Source of the DNA: Cladophialophora immunda
Taxonomy: Eukaryota; Ascomycota; Eurotiomycetes; Chaetothyriales; Herpotrichiellaceae
Assembly (NCBI RefSeq): GCF_000835495.1
Contig: NW_015622545.1
Span: 558,001-622,000, forward strand
Length of the DNA stretch: 64,000 nucleotides
Reading direction: 5' to 3'
The notes beneath the pieces were generated by a model. It was not told where the DNA came from, made no database searches, and saw nothing but the letters and a program-made list of their open reading frames with translations. Every line of letters begins with the position of its first letter. Positions within the stretch are counted from its first letter, which is position 1. Made by a program: the position numbers and the translations under genes. This document shows positions 1 through 11,652 of this stretch, in pieces.

Positions 1-800
1 TGCTTGTCGAGCACGCCGTACAAGCGGCGCGTCTCGTTGACGTAGCGCTTCATGCCGTACTCGATCTTTTCCGGCGCGTACCTTTTGGGACCGTCAGTAT
101 TGATTGACTCGGACGCTTTCTTTGCCATTTCCCATCATTTGACATTTGACATTCGTGGTCATCATCCTTGTCAATTCCCACTCTCACCGTTCCGCTAAAA
201 AGAAGAGAAAAATGGCAAAAATCCCTTCTGGTTGGAATGGATGGATGGATGGATGGATGGATGGTTGATTTGTTGTTCTCACCTGACAAAGTGATTCGCC
301 TGGCCCTGCATGGGGCCCAGGCCGGCGTTCTGGAAAAACGTCCAGTTGACCATCTCGTAGTACTCGCGGGTGCCGCGCGGGAAGCTGATGCGGTGGTCCT
401 GCGCGTCGTACTCGTCGGCCAGGTACTGGAGGATGCCGCCGGCCTCAAAGAGGCGGATGCGCTCCCCGTCGCGGAACGTGTCGGTCAGGGCCGGGATGCG
501 GCCGTTGGGGTTGATCTCGAGGAACCACGGCTCCTTCTGCCGGTTGGTCGAGATGTCGATGTGCTCGACGCGGTAGGGCAGGCCGAGCTCCTCGAGCGCG
601 ATCGAGATCTTGATCCCGTTCGGCGTCGAGTCGGTGTAGAGCGTGATGTTGGGGCGGGAGGGGGTCGACATCGTCGTCGTGGTGTCGGCGGTCGCGGTCG
701 TCGGGGTGTTGTTGGCGGGAGTGGAAGTGGAAGTGGAAGTGAAGATGGTGGTGGTAGCTGCGGTGATTTGTTGGGCTTGTTGTAGAAGACGATGGGTCAT
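1..800 (-). CDS. Ure2-like glutathione S-transferase, 3' end off the window
   Basis: Two exons are visible: 800 to 283 and 81 to 1, separated by an intron at 82-282 (donor GTGAGA, acceptor AAAAG). The split codon AG+G gives Arg and joins the halves in frame. The protein has an N-terminal thioredoxin-fold GST domain (NITLYTDSTPNGIKIS, then NPNGRIPALTD with the cis-Pro region) and the start of the helical C-terminal domain (YEMVNWTFFQNAGLGPMQGQ). This pattern is typical of fungal Ure2/Nu-class GSTs, which conjugate or reduce glutathione-linked electrophiles in the cytosol. The frame opens at ATG 800, but family similarity starts at a second ATG at 671. The intervening 43 residues are a Ser/Thr/Ala-rich low-complexity leader, so either start is possible. 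The stop codon lies outside the window. The family call is firm; the exact class and substrate are inference. Confidence 0.88.
237..264. repeat. (ATGG)7 tetranucleotide microsatellite
   Basis: Seven perfect ATGG units lie wholly inside the intron of the glutathione S-transferase gene, close to its donor site. They are likely to vary in length between isolates without affecting the protein. Confidence 0.9.
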
Positions 801-2572
801 CTGTCACGCCTCGCGATATCAAACTCACCCGCGTATACCTGTCTCTTGTATATCTTCAAACCAAGTCGCTTCGGCCTTTAATGACACAATCATTAACAGG
901 GCTATCTGTTGGAGTATCTGTCGCTGACTACGGCTATACGCTTTACGAACCCTGTGACCCCCCCACTGGTAGAGAGGCCACAGCCTCGGATGATTAGTGA
1001 ATCATTTCGTCACTTTTGACCCCTCGCGCGCACCACCGCTCTGCTGCACTGCAGGCTCGGGTGTTTCCCCACACCACAAGTATTACCAACCGCATCTGCC
1101 CTGGGGTTTCTAATTCGGTGTTGGATTCGGCCAATTCGGTATCGGGTATCAGAGATGAGCTCCCGCTGGCGAGCTGGATTTGAAAGCAACACCCTCTCCC
1201 CCCCTGCAATCAAGCTTTCTTGGCGGCGGCGAACAAGGCTGAGCCGGTGGAACAATAGATCCAACAAGCGCTGTGCGCGTAAATGGTAACCGAACGGAAA
1301 GCACGGGATGGCGCTATAGAATGGTGTCGAAGAGGGAGGATAACAGAGGACATTCTTGCTGAGAAAAGACGCCGTACAGATTCCCGGCGGATGTGCTCCA
1401 CGGTAGACCCTCTGAGATGGCTGAGAATCTAGGGAATCGATGGGATCCCTGCATCTAGAACGAGGTCTGAGCGATATGGCAAGCAGTGGTGTATGTACTT
1501 TCAATGGTTTAGATACCATCCAACGCTGAACAGTCGACAACCCCCCCCCCGGGGAAAATTGTCGTCTCATGGGACGGATACATTGAGACGACCGAGATCA
1601 TGGTGCGAAACATGAAGGCACAATGCCCACTATGGAGTTCAATGAGTTTACCCATCTCAGTCTCGAGTATTGGGCTGGTTTGAATACCAGACTGCTGCTG
1701 ATTGTAGAACTCAGCAATGGGCCCTACACGGCAAAAGTAGTGACGATGGACGCGGTAGAGAGCCGTGGCCACAGCCCTGGCAGCACGAGCCTCGCCTAAG
1801 CGAATTGCACAACTCCAAAGTCCGCTTCCAGACGATGAAATGTCCCTGAAGAGAACCACGCCTTTGTTCTCCGGCAATCACTTGCTGCCTCTCCCCATTG
1901 ATTGGCTGTCGTGGTGATGCCAAGGAGCCAAGAGACTGAGCTCCCTCGCGTGATTGGCCCGCGATGGACATGCATTCCACCCCAATTGAGTATGTCTACC
2001 AATTGACTGCACTCTGAGGGTTCTCGAGTGCAGCATTTCAATGGAAACCAACGGACATTATGGGTGCAGCGGCACCGTTGTACCAGCTTTGTAGGACGTG
2101 GAGCTGGGGTACCTCGTAAATCATACGCTCTGGCTGCGGAAGTTGGAGAAAACGCAAGGACACGGAGATGACGACGGAGCACACATAATAATGCGGGGAT
2201 CCTAAATGGCCGGGAAATTTCCCTGCGCCCGCCGGCACCAACGTGAAGAGGCGGTGATCAGCACAACCATCTTTGCTTGCCGTCGCCGTCATTGTCGTCG
2301 CCGCCGAACCCACCGTTCTCGTTTCTCCTACCTCGCCGCATGCCTCCACAAGCTCAATGACATCGACGAGGTCGGCCTTGTCTGTTGCTCAAGGAATGGG
2401 CTGACGGCTTGCAGCGCTTTTCTTTCGTCTTTGCGCGTTTCGTTTTGTTGTCTTCTCACATTGGATACTTACTTTTCATCTGTCTATGCTATAGAGCATC
2501 CTCGGTGGTTGACGCTGAGAGAACGCTCGAACCGGAACCCCAATCCAAGTGTAGACCCGCCACGGCAACAGC
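801..2572. other. Intergenic region, no gene seen
   Basis: This is the divergent upstream region of the GST (minus) and the BOR1-type transporter (plus). Open frames here, up to about 220 codons, have no recognisable domains and overlap one another in several frames. The last few hundred bases before 2573 are probably the 5' leader of the transporter. A C-run occurs near 1544-1553. Confidence 0.6.
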
Positions 2573-4807
2573 ATGGCGACGCACACCGAAGTCATCACAC
2601 CCTCCTCCTCTCGCACGACTCCTGCCATTGTGCGCCGCCGATCCTCCTCCCACTCGATCCAGAAGAAGCCGTGGCAGCACACCCATCGACCGTCCTTCCA
2701 CTCGAGCCACTCCCGACCAGACCCCGAAGAGATCCAACGCCTCTCAGAGCACATTTCGCGCCAGACGACTCGATCGTCCCACCGTCGCACCCCGAAATGG
2801 TACAAGATCCGCTGGTGCAAGGGCATGTTCGACGACGTCAAGAGACGGGCGCCGTACTACTGGAGTGACTGGAAGGATGCGTGGGATTATAGAGTCATCC
2901 CTGCCACCGTGTACATGTACTTTGCAAAGTACGCGCAGTCCATATACAATCTACCGTTTGCACAGACTATACACATCTACTGAAGTTTCTGATTTGGAAA
3001 TTCCCCCCTCCCCGTTGATATCCCCTAGACTCCCATAGCGGTGCCATGTTCGGATGCTGACTGCTCCTCCAGCATCCTACCAGCATTGGCGTTCTCCCTC
3101 GACATGTTCACAAAGACCCACAACTCGTACGGCGTCAACGAAGTCCTGCTCTCCTCGGTCATGGCTTGTGTGGTGTTCTCTCTGTTCGCTGCGCAGCCAC
3201 TCGTCATCGTAGGCGTTACGGGTCCCATCACCGTCTTCTCTTACACGGTGTACGACATCATCGTCCCCCAGGGCACCAATTTCTTCGCCTTCATGGCCTG
3301 GATCGGCATCTGGGCCCTGATCATGCATTGGTTGCTGGCCATTACCAACAGCTGCAATGCGCTGACCTACGTCACGCGGTTCAGTTGTGATACCTTTGGG
3401 TTCTACGTCGCCTTCATCTACCTGCAAAAGGGCATCCAAGTCCTGACCAGACAATGGGGGTTGGCCGGCGAAACTAGTGCCTATCTGTCCGTCATGGTCA
3501 GTCTACTCGTCCTTGGGTTTGCATACGGGTGCGGTGTGCTCGGCAACAGCCACCTGCTGCAACGCCATGTGCGGAAGTTTATCGAGGACTACGGCACCCC
3601 CTTGACAATCGTCTTCTTCACGGGATTCGTCCATATCGGCCACATGAGGAATGTCCATCTTGAGACCCTGCCGACCAGCAAGTCGTTCCACCCGACCGCT
3701 GACCGTGGCTGGTTCGTCCACTTTTGGGACATCAGTGTGGGAGAGGTCTTTCTGGCGATCCCGTTTGCGATCCTGCTGACCGTCCTGTTCTGGTTTGACC
3801 ACAACGGTACGTACCACGCAACTGACCCTGGGTCGACGTCCGTCTAACCAAGTACTTTAGTGTCGTCCCTCATCGCGCAGGGGACGGAGTTCCCTCTGCG
3901 CAAACCGCCGGGCTTCCATTGGGATATCTTCCTCCTGGGCCTCACCACGGGCATCGCGGGGATCCTGGGCATCCCTTTCCCGAACGGCCTCATCCCTCAA
4001 GCGCCATTCCACACCAACGCCCTCTGCGTCACCCGACAAGTTGTCGACGAGAAGGCGAGAGGCCACGTCGTCCGGGTCACGGACCATGTCGTCGAGCAAC
4101 GCTTCAGCAACCTGGCGCAGGGCCTGCTGTTCTTGGTCACGATGAGCGGACCGCTGCTGGTCGTGCTCCACCTGATCCCCCAGGGCGTGCTGGCCGGGCT
4201 GTTCTTCGTCATGGGCGTCCAGGCGCTGGTGGGCAACGGCATCACGCAGAAGCTGCTGTTCCTGGCGCGGGACAAGGAGCTGACGGATGCGACAGACCCG
4301 CTGGCGCGGATCGAGCGCCGCGCCGCCATCTGGGCCTTTGTGGCGTGCGAGCTGGCCGGCTTCGGGGCCACCTTTGCCATCTCCCAGACCATCGCCGCCA
4401 TCGGGTTCCCGATCATCATCCTCCTCCTGATCCCCTTCCGCACGTGGCTGATGCCCAAGTGGTTCCGGGACGAGGAGCTCCGCGCGCTCGACGCCCCCAC
4501 GGCCGGCGCCTTCGTCATGGAGAGCGTCGGCGGCGCGTACGGCGAGAGCGGCGAGAGCACCCCGTCCGGCGGCGCAGGAGGAGGGGCGTCGTCGCCCCCG
4601 GACGAGGACGACGAAATCGCCGTCGTGGACGACTCGCTGGAGCGAGGCGAGAGCCACGAGCTGCAGAGCGTCCTGGCCAACAAGAGATCGTCGATGGAGA
4701 TTGGCGGGAATGCCGCCGCGGCGACGAGGCGGACGGGGAGTCAGAGCGAGACCCACCGGCCCGACGTGGGCATGAGGCGGAGAAGTCGCAGTTCTCTGAA
4801 CAGATGA
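2573..4807 (+). CDS. BOR1-type boron/anion transporter (SLC4-like HCO3- transporter family)
   Basis: Three exons, 2573-2928, 3073-3806 and 3861-4807, encode 678 residues. The introns are GTACGC...CTCCAG and GTACGT...TTTAG. They rejoin the family motifs YFANILPALAF and DHNVSSLIAQ, which supports both junctions. The N-terminus (about 1-100) is a cytosolic Ser/Arg-rich segment ending in WYKIRWCKGMFDDVKRRAPYY. It is followed by about 450 residues of hydrophobic helices that include GVTGPITVFSYTVYDI, TGFVHIGHM and HTNALCVTRQ. The last 120 residues are a charged, disordered tail. Fungal members are plasma-membrane exporters of borate or bicarbonate-like anions. The family is certain from the core motifs; the transported ion is inferred from yeast Bor1. 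A 407-codon frame antisense to exons 2-3 is a composition artefact. Confidence 0.93.
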
Positions 4808-4958
4808 GTTTTCCCCGGAGGTGGGAGGTGGGAGGTGAGAGGTTAGAGATGTGTACATACATACAGCACCAGCACTCTCCCGCGCGGAAACCCCCCTAGA
4901 AAGAAAACAAGACGCTCCACTGGAGATATATATGGTGGAGACACCTAGAGATTCGGAG

Positions 4959-4960
<2 letters not shown>

Positions 4961-4995
<35 letters not shown>
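4961..4995. repeat. (AC)17 dinucleotide microsatellite
   Basis: A perfect AC run about 150 bp past the stop codon of the BOR1-type gene, probably in its 3' UTR or the following spacer. Confidence 0.9.
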
Positions 4996-5000
<5 letters not shown>

Positions 5001-5205
5001 AGATTACGGCGGGGACAGCCAAAGAACCGCTCCCCACGAGATATAGCGACAGCCAGGAAAGATGGACTATCGTAGTCCATCTAGACAAGAACACGGGATA
5101 GGCGTGGGACAAGAAGAGGTAGACGGCGGTATGTCCGAGGCGTTGGACCGGGGGGATGTCCAGCACCGGAGAATCGGACGTGGGAGACGCAAAAGTAGGG
5201 ATGGA

Positions 5206-5209
<4 letters not shown>

Positions 5210-5241
<32 letters not shown>

Positions 5242-5305
5242 AGGAGGAAGGGGTTTATCGGTCTCAGCAAGCACCAGCATTCCTCTTTCCCCCCCCCCCC
5301 CCCCC
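5210..5305. repeat. (GA)n microsatellite and C homopolymer
   Basis: A GA tract at 5210-5237 is followed by a 17-base C run at 5289-5305, and by a CCCCTT-type repeat near 5534-5558. All lie between the convergent ends of the BOR1-type gene and the Eos1-like gene. They look like simple-sequence spacer and are places where assembly length is unreliable. Confidence 0.85.
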
Positions 5306-5690
5306 AAAAGCGCGCGGTATCTATGTGTGCAATTACTCGGGTGTTGTTCAAGGAACTAGTTCACGTCAGACATTATCTCGGCACACTGCATGGATACCAA
5401 CTGAACACATACATACTCGGTACAATATCTAGCTAAGTAGCTCCGTAACGTACATTATGAACAGATTGGGAGATTTCAATTCAGCGCGATCCCATTCACT
5501 CATTCACTCCTGCTTTGCGCCCGCTTGGTACTCCCTTCCCCTTCCCCTTCCCCTTCCCTCGCTGCTGGGCTTGGGATATGATCAATTCTGCTCGATCACC
5601 CATCCGTTTCCTTGCGTCCGGTCAATAACATGTAGGACAAGTGAAAAACAACAACAAAGAGACTCGCTATCTCGCCATTCTTCCTGAATG

Positions 5691-6975
5691 TCACAACTCG
5701 GCTCCAAGCCTGGCCGCGCCGGAAGCGAACCTGCGCCACTGCTGAGCGAGATCAGATCCCAACGCCTTGCAATTCCCGACCCAATCCTGCAGAGCCCCAG
5801 TCCAGCCCTGACTCCCATTCCCGCGTGCGCCCCCCATGGCGGACGTGATCATCCCCATCACGCTCATCCCCGTGTCGGCGTCAAAGTGGACGATGCCCAC
5901 CAGGACCAGCAGGCTGAGCAGGCTGCACGCGGAGATGACGTAGAGGCACTTGAGGCGCAGGATCTGGCGGCGGCGGTCGTCGCGGTCGTCGTCGCGGTCG
6001 TCGTCGTGGTCGGCGGAGAAGATGTCGTGCTGGGTGCAGAAGTAGGCGAGCATCAGGCCGACCGAGATGGCGATCCAGGCCAGCAGGCTGCGGCTGAGCC
6101 GGAGCAGATCTGGCTCCGTCGCCCGCGTGGCCCGGAACACCTGCAGGCACCCAAACGACAGCAGGATCGAGAGGCTGCACAGCCGCACCAGCACCGCCAG
6201 CGGGCTGTAGTGCAGCAGCCACCGCGCCATCAGCGACGAGGCGAACATGTGCGCGAGGTAAGCGGCGGCGCCGGCCTGGAAGCGTGGCCAAAGACAAGAC
6301 ACAGCCGGTTAGCATGGGTTGGTTTGATGTTTGCTCGAGTGGATAGGAGGACAAAAAGGGGGGCACGCTGAGGGAGGTTTGTTGCTTTGGCCTCCTCCGA
6401 AGGAAAAAAGCAAGGTTGAGCCCAAAGAGCAAGCATTTCAAACCGGACCGGATCGTAAGATGCGTCCTTGGACATTGCAACCGGGTGATGAAACAAGGTG
6501 TGTATGCACTCAAAGGAAAGTTCAAGGGTCAAAAGGATGCTAGGACAAGACATACCCAGAGAAAGCTCAAGCATACTTGGGCCACAGCCATGCGCCTGAA
6601 GATCCGATGCTCCAAAAGCGAACAACCACTATTCCCAGCGTCCGCACCACCAGTGACACCGATCCTGCCGCGGCCGCCACCGCCCATCGCCGACGACAAG
6701 AACAAAGACGACGTCCCGTCCCTCGCCGCGTCGTAGTCCGAGATCAGTTGGTAGATGCTGAAACAAGTCTGGCAAGCCCACCACGCCGCAGACACGGTCG
6801 AGAGAGCCCGGCAGAGCAAAAGCGGCACGTGCCACCGAGGCTGGACGCCCAGGAGGACAGCCACTCGTGGATATCGAGCGGACATGGCGACGCTGGCGAT
6901 GTTGGCGTTCTCGGCGACGCCGCCGCCGCCGAGCACGGGGCCAGGCTGGGAGGGTGGTGACCGGGACGGGCTCAA
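5691..6975 (-). CDS. EOS1: Eos1-like ER membrane protein, N-glycosylation related
   Basis: Two exons, 6975-6556 and 6275-5691 (intron 6276-6555, GTATGT...TTCCAG, phase 0), encode 334 residues. After a Pro/Gly-rich start, the conserved core begins at about residue 35 with RYPRVAVLLGVQPRWHVPLL. It continues through several membrane helices including MARWLLHYSPLAVLVRL. This combination is characteristic of the fungal Eos1 family, ER membrane proteins linked to N-glycosylation and oxidative-stress tolerance in yeast. An acidic Asp/Arg loop (SADHDDDRDDDRDDRRR) lies between two helices. The 280-nt intron is long for this window. The family assignment rests on recalled motif similarity; the molecular role is not visible from the sequence. 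Confidence 0.83.
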
Positions 6976-7970
6976 AGGATTAGCAGCAACAGGGCGGAAG
7001 CTCCCGTTGCGTTGAAAGAAAGCATCGCCATATGATGGGGGGCCCAGACGCCCCGAGGTCGCCAGTTGGAAAATGGTGCTGCAGCGCTATGGCGGCTGCA
7101 TAGCCTTCCCCAGGATGTGGTGAGGTGGTCCCGCCCCTGCAAAGCCAGAAATTAACCAATTTCTTTCTAGTCCAAGTCAAAGTTCAAACACCTGGTTCCT
7201 GTATACGAAGGCCGACTCTAGACGGGTGTTATTAGGGCGAGGAAACAGCCTTCCGCTAACAAAGGGGAACGGAGAGAGCAAAAAAAGGGGAGGAGGCGCG
7301 TGACCGGTTTTATATGTAGATACGATAAGGGCAGCGGTTGAACCACACAAGAGCTCAAAGGCTGCTCGCCTCAAATTACCCCAGACTCTTGGCGGCAGAG
7401 CCAGTCCGGCAGCTTCAGCTGGTACATTCATGGAAACCAGATGGAAAGGGCTTAGTCCATGCACGTAGGCGTTGGTTGACCCAAAGGTGTCGCGGTGGCG
7501 TAAAAACGGCAGGTCATGAAGAATGGGAACTCGACGAGAAACAGTGGAAACGACTGACGCAGCCGCAAGTCAAATACGTTGTTTCCAACATGTGGAAAGT
7601 GATTTCAAAGCTACCGTGCATGGACTGGTGGGATCAACGATAGAAACCAGCCCAATCCTTGTCTCTCATATTCCCAGCCGAGTGCTGTTCGCACCATCGT
7701 CACCACCGAATGTTGCTGATTCCTATCCCGTGCCGCAACAGTCCGATCCCACCCCATTCCGTCCGAAGGCAAAATATCCATCGTGGGTATCATCAAACGC
7801 ATAACCTTATCGCATCCCAAAAGTGCTATCGTGACGAGGCCACTGCATCGACCAGCGAAGACGAACAGGCCAGAAGTAATCGTTCAAGGAACATGATCGG
7901 GGACTCAGTCGACAACTTCTATCGGTCCTCGATGACCGAGCAGGATAGCACAGGATGCCGGCTGAGGCGT
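6976..7970. other. Spacer between Eos1-like and eIF1 genes, no gene seen
   Basis: It should hold the Eos1 promoter (minus strand, above 6975) and the eIF1 3' UTR (below 7971). Short frames here have no domain similarity and no plausible exon chain. Confidence 0.5.
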
Positions 7971-8639
7971 TTAGAAACCATGGACCTGGCATAAACTTAG
8001 TACAGGGTCATTGCATAGGGGCGGCAGCATCTGCTTACCTTGATAGTCTTTGCGTCGAGCTCGAGGCCGTCCTTGGCGACCAAGAATTCTTGAACATCTT
8101 TGCGCTGATCACCTTGAAGCTGGATCACCTCGCCCATCTCACTGTCCGTGACGATTGTGCCATTGCAGGCTGTTTCTCTTGTCAGCCAATGCTTTTATAC
8201 GCAGTACCTCTCTTCACGTACCGAATTTCTTCTTGATGACTTTGAGGATCTTCTTCTGGTCGAATTTCTTCGGAAGGCCTTGGACGGTGGTCAGAGTCTT
8301 ACGACCATTGCGCTGCTGGATACGAATGTGGATGTAATTCTGGGATTGCTTCGCTTCCCCAGTGTCGTCGTCGGCCTCCGCGAAGGGGTCTGTGAGACAA
8401 CGAAGTCAGCCATGAGTCACACAAAGAGTCTTTGAGCCGTGCTGCACGCGAGGCCGTCGTAGAACGATTAACGCTGCATCCGAAGCACGCTCCTCAACAG
8501 TCACTCGCAACAGTATACGATGGTGAGGCACGCGATAGTGACGAGTGGTTTGGTGATGGGCACATCGGCAGAAGTGGCGAGAGGGGGTGAGAAGAGGGGT
8601 CGGCTTACCAAAGGTTCTGAGGTTTTGGATAGTTGACAT
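7971..8639 (-). CDS. SUI1: Translation initiation factor eIF1 (SUI1)
   Basis: Four exons, 8639-8609, 8389-8222, 8169-8039 and 7985-7971, give 114 residues from MSTIQNLRTFDPFAEADDD to KVHGF. All three introns have good GT-AG ends (GTAAGC/CACAG, GTACGT/AACAG, GTAAGC/GCCAG). The SUI1 fold is clear: YIHIRIQQRNGRKTLTTVQG, the basic KKFDQKKILKVIKKKF segment, then ACNGTIV and GDQRKDVQEFL. eIF1 sits on the 40S subunit and enforces start-codon selection during scanning. The first exon is 31 nt and the last only 15 nt (Val-His-Gly-Phe-stop), so no single open frame shows this gene. Length and termini match fungal eIF1, making the call very secure. Confidence 0.96.
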
Positions 8640-9463
8640 AAACTCGTTTGTCTCGAGAAACGGGTTGATATGAAAGGAGAAGTATCAATGATGGGAGGGT
8701 GAAGACCGTTGAACGTCCGGATTGCAAGCGAAAGAGTTGTTGCTGGAGTGGAGAGTCTGGTGATGGGTTGTTGGTTTGGTATGAGAAGGAGAAAGAAAAG
8801 GAATGGGGGAGGAAAAGGGCTGATGCAAGAGGCGAACCGCAAGAGGCAGTAACTGACTGGTTGGGTGCAGGGCAGTTGGTGGGGTTGGGCAAGGGAGGAA
8901 AGGAACCCGAAAGAATCACCGCGCCCGTTGCCCTGCCTCTGTGGCCCCTACAAGCCACTACAGTCAAATTCGTTGCGGGCGCCAAGGCCCATGTGGCACG
9001 GCACGGGTGGTAATTACCTGCTGCGCCCAACTACGACCTGGGCAAGTGGCAAAATTAATTGGCGGGCTCCAGATTCCAGGTTCCAGGCCCCTACAAGTAA
9101 TTGAGGCTCGTGATTGCCATCCCCCAAGACCCCGAAGTTGGGGAAATCTCCTGGTCGTACAGGTACTGAAAATGACATGTGACGATGGTAGAACAAAGTA
9201 TTTCTTTGACTTCCGCTGTCTGAATCTGGATTCGATCGGCATCGCCCTCACTGCGTTCATCTCAAAGTCGCAATTGCAGCTCCTGTGACCAGAAACAGGA
9301 GGAGAGATCCAACAGTGACCGTCACTTCAACCCAGAGACAAATCGCAGAGGGATGCCTCCATACATTGCCGCCCCTGTCGCAGAGCCAGCAAATAACCTA
9401 TACAAAATTCCCTCGCGCTTCTTCGCAGATAAATCCTCCAATACCGCCTGACTTGACTATTCG
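8640..9463. other. eIF1 upstream region, no gene seen
   Basis: This interval separates the eIF1 start codon (8639, minus) from the Asterix stop (9464, minus). It probably carries the eIF1 promoter and 5' leader. No open frame here has recognisable domains. Confidence 0.5.
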
Positions 9464-10126
9464 TCACGATGAAGCGGCCGGCGGCACTGCTGCTGGTCCT
9501 CTGGCATTGGGTGGCGGCGGTAGAAACAAGGGCATATATGTCTGGAACGCATGAGTCGGTCTTCGGTACCTTAGGTTGAATAGTGACACAACATACCACG
9601 CCGACGGCAAGCACTTTCAGATATATCAGCTTCAGATTCATCGATGCGAAGACTGTTCTGCCACTTACCAGCCATACCAAAAGACAAATATCCGGGGGTA
9701 CCATTGGGGCTCTGCCTCTGGGCTGGTGTCTCGCCCAACCAGTTCAAAAGAGCTGTCATCAAAGCAAACCTGGTCCTGTCAACTCAAAGCAACGTTCTGT
9801 TTTCATCCGCCTTACCAGCCAAGCATCCTGATCGCTGTTGTTAGCGGTAAACAGGATCACAGAAAGGCTGCTTCTTACCTATTTCTAGTGAACATCTAAT
9901 TCGCCGTCAGCGTAGGATTCAAAAGCACAACAGCCCCCTCTTCCACTCACAGCTGCCATAGGCATGGTACTCGTCAAAGTCGAACTGAAATCAGTGGGCT
10001 TCTCGTCTTTGGGCTCGACATAGGGAATGACTGGATGGGTTTGGTCAGCTTCTGCGTTCCTCCAAATCTGAAAAAGTCTCAGAACTGACCGAGATCCGCC
10101 CTCCGCATATCCTTTTTGGCAGACAT
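9464..10126 (-). CDS. Asterix/UPF0139 homologue, PAT complex subunit
   Basis: I assemble seven exons: 10126-10090, 10030-9951, 9895-9879, 9827-9816, 9769-9669, 9613-9597 and 9541-9464. They give 113 residues. Each junction has GT...AG ends and the phases chain correctly. The product starts MSAKKDMRRADLVIPYVEP, contains TSTMPMAAMFTRNRMLGW, then a membrane segment, and ends near GVTYMPLFLPPPPN. This is the pattern of fungal UPF0139 proteins, homologues of human Asterix (WDR83OS), a small ER protein of the PAT complex that helps insert multipass membrane proteins. Exons of 17, 12 and 17 nt are extraordinarily short. The acceptor at 9770 could instead be 6 nt upstream at 9776, adding two residues. 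The gene is divergent from the Mba1-like gene, with 436 bp between start codons. Confidence 0.86.
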
Positions 10127-10562
10127 AGCTGGAGTCTAGCAAGTTGGATAATGCTGTTCGCGCATTTACATGCAAAGCGAAAGTCAGCTTCGAGAGCGAG
10201 ACTCTCAACAGGTCCTTCGCTGGCAAAACCCTGGATCTGAGCTGGGTTTGCCAGAGACGCTCCAAAAGGTAAGTGTGACGATGTCACGTGGACCAGAACC
10301 TTCTTCAGTTCAGCACTGAGGAAGGTGGGCCGAGAGCTGTACCTACTTGTAGGCAACGAATACGGTGATGCTGCTTTTATGAAGGGTTAGAGCCTGTTCA
10401 CGCCGGCACTATGAGGACCTATAGAGCAGCGTCAGACTTGTCTGCATTTGTCCAACATTCAACTGCGCTCGCGCCGTCTTTTCTTTTCCCTAGAGCTTTG
10501 TCGACCTTGCCGACAAGGCCATCAATTGGCAAGGCAATCATTTCTGTGCGATCCTGTTCAAG
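10127..10562. promoter_or_regulatory. Divergent promoter region, Asterix / Mba1
   Basis: This 436-bp interval lies between two start codons on opposite strands and must contain both 5' leaders and promoters. I see no obvious TATA box. The assignment is from gene orientation only. Confidence 0.5.
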
Positions 10563-11652
10563 ATGGCGCATCCTGTGGCCAGAGTCTCCAGCAACAGTCT
10601 CAAGTTACCCTTACCTTTGACGGCCTCTGGCCAGATCCTCCAGATCTGCCCTCAATGCGCGCATCGTTTACCTTCTATCCACACTCGCCAGTTCACAACC
10701 ACTCGACGCAGAAATGCCGCCGGCGTTGTCCAGAGCATTCCCAACATCGATTCCAAGCTCCCGAAACATGTTTCCATGAAGAGCCAGATGAAAAAAGCCA
10801 ACAGGCAACAGATAGGCACTGATCTGGGAAAGCTGCCCCAGACCTTCATTCTCCCTGCCGCCAAGGACCTGCCGGGCTGGATGAGCCCTAATTTTATGAA
10901 GAGAACAAGGATTCATTGGCTACAATTCAAGACTGCTGTCAAAGACTGGTGGAGGTAAGGGACATGACTCAATTCCGGACCAACCTGGGTAAATGGCTGA
11001 CCTGCTATCTAGCTTGGTGGTTTTCCTGAAATGGGACGTCAAACGAGACCCTCTCACGGGCAAAAAGCTGAGGAAACCGCTGGAGCTCTCCCAGAGAAAT
11101 CAGATTGCGCGAGACCTGCACAAGGAATTCCATGAGGCCTTGGGCGAGGGCGACCTGAAAAGGCTACAGGTCATTTGCTGCGAAGGTCTGATGGCGCAGG
11201 CGAGGATGCGCGTCGAGCAACGGAAAGCCTTGCGCCGGAGGAAGGAACCTTGGCAGCTTCTGAGTTACTCCGGCATTCGCTATCCCGCCTGGCTGGAGAG
11301 ATGGCCTCTCTCGGGGTTTCTCCCCGGAGCAAGCACCAGGGTGGTGTCGGACAGGCTTGCCCCGTTGCCGTTCGCAGACACCTACCTCCGCCAGTGCATT
11401 GTCCGCATCAGCAGCGTCCAGAACTATTTGCTCGCCGACCGGGACAAGGATATCTTGCTGAAGCATACTGATTATGTGGTGATACAAAAAATGACTACCA
11501 AGGGCGAGGAAGGGCCTTGGAAGATATGGGGTCTGACGGAGCCGACCACCACGAAGGAGATTGATGGGTTACTTGAGGGCAAGGGACAGGAATCCGGTAC
11601 CACCCTCGCGGAGAGGATACGGGACAAGATCTCCGGTATTGCAGGCGTCTAG
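10563..11652 (+). CDS. Mitochondrial Mba1/mL45-like ribosome receptor
   Basis: Exons 10563-10954 and 11013-11652 (intron GTAAGG...ATCTAG; the split codon gives Ser in DWWSLVVFLKW) encode 343 residues. The N-terminus is rich in Arg, Ser and Thr (HTRQFTTTRRRN) and lacks acidic residues, as expected for a mitochondrial targeting peptide. The central and C-terminal part, from about residue 100, resembles the Tim44-like/Mba1 fold. It includes PGWMSPNFMKRTRIHWLQFKT, a basic helix MAQARMRVEQRKALRRRKEP and the C-terminal QNYLLADRDKDILLKHTDYVV. The expected role is to tether mitoribosomes to the inner membrane for co-translational insertion. The family call is good; the exact name (Mba1 versus mL45) is uncertain. 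Confidence 0.8.

Noticed and set aside
2206..3038. Long plus-strand frames around the BOR1 first exon
   Set aside because: They are in other frames than the spliced transporter and have no similarity; they are leader or shadow sequence.
3857..5080. 407-codon open frame on the minus strand opposite the BOR1-type gene
   Set aside because: It mirrors GC-rich third positions of the transporter, has Arg/Gly/Asp-biased composition and no domain.
9327..9704. 125-codon minus-strand frame at the Asterix 3' end
   Set aside because: It reads through two introns; the spliced reading gives the conserved GVTYMPLFLPP ending.
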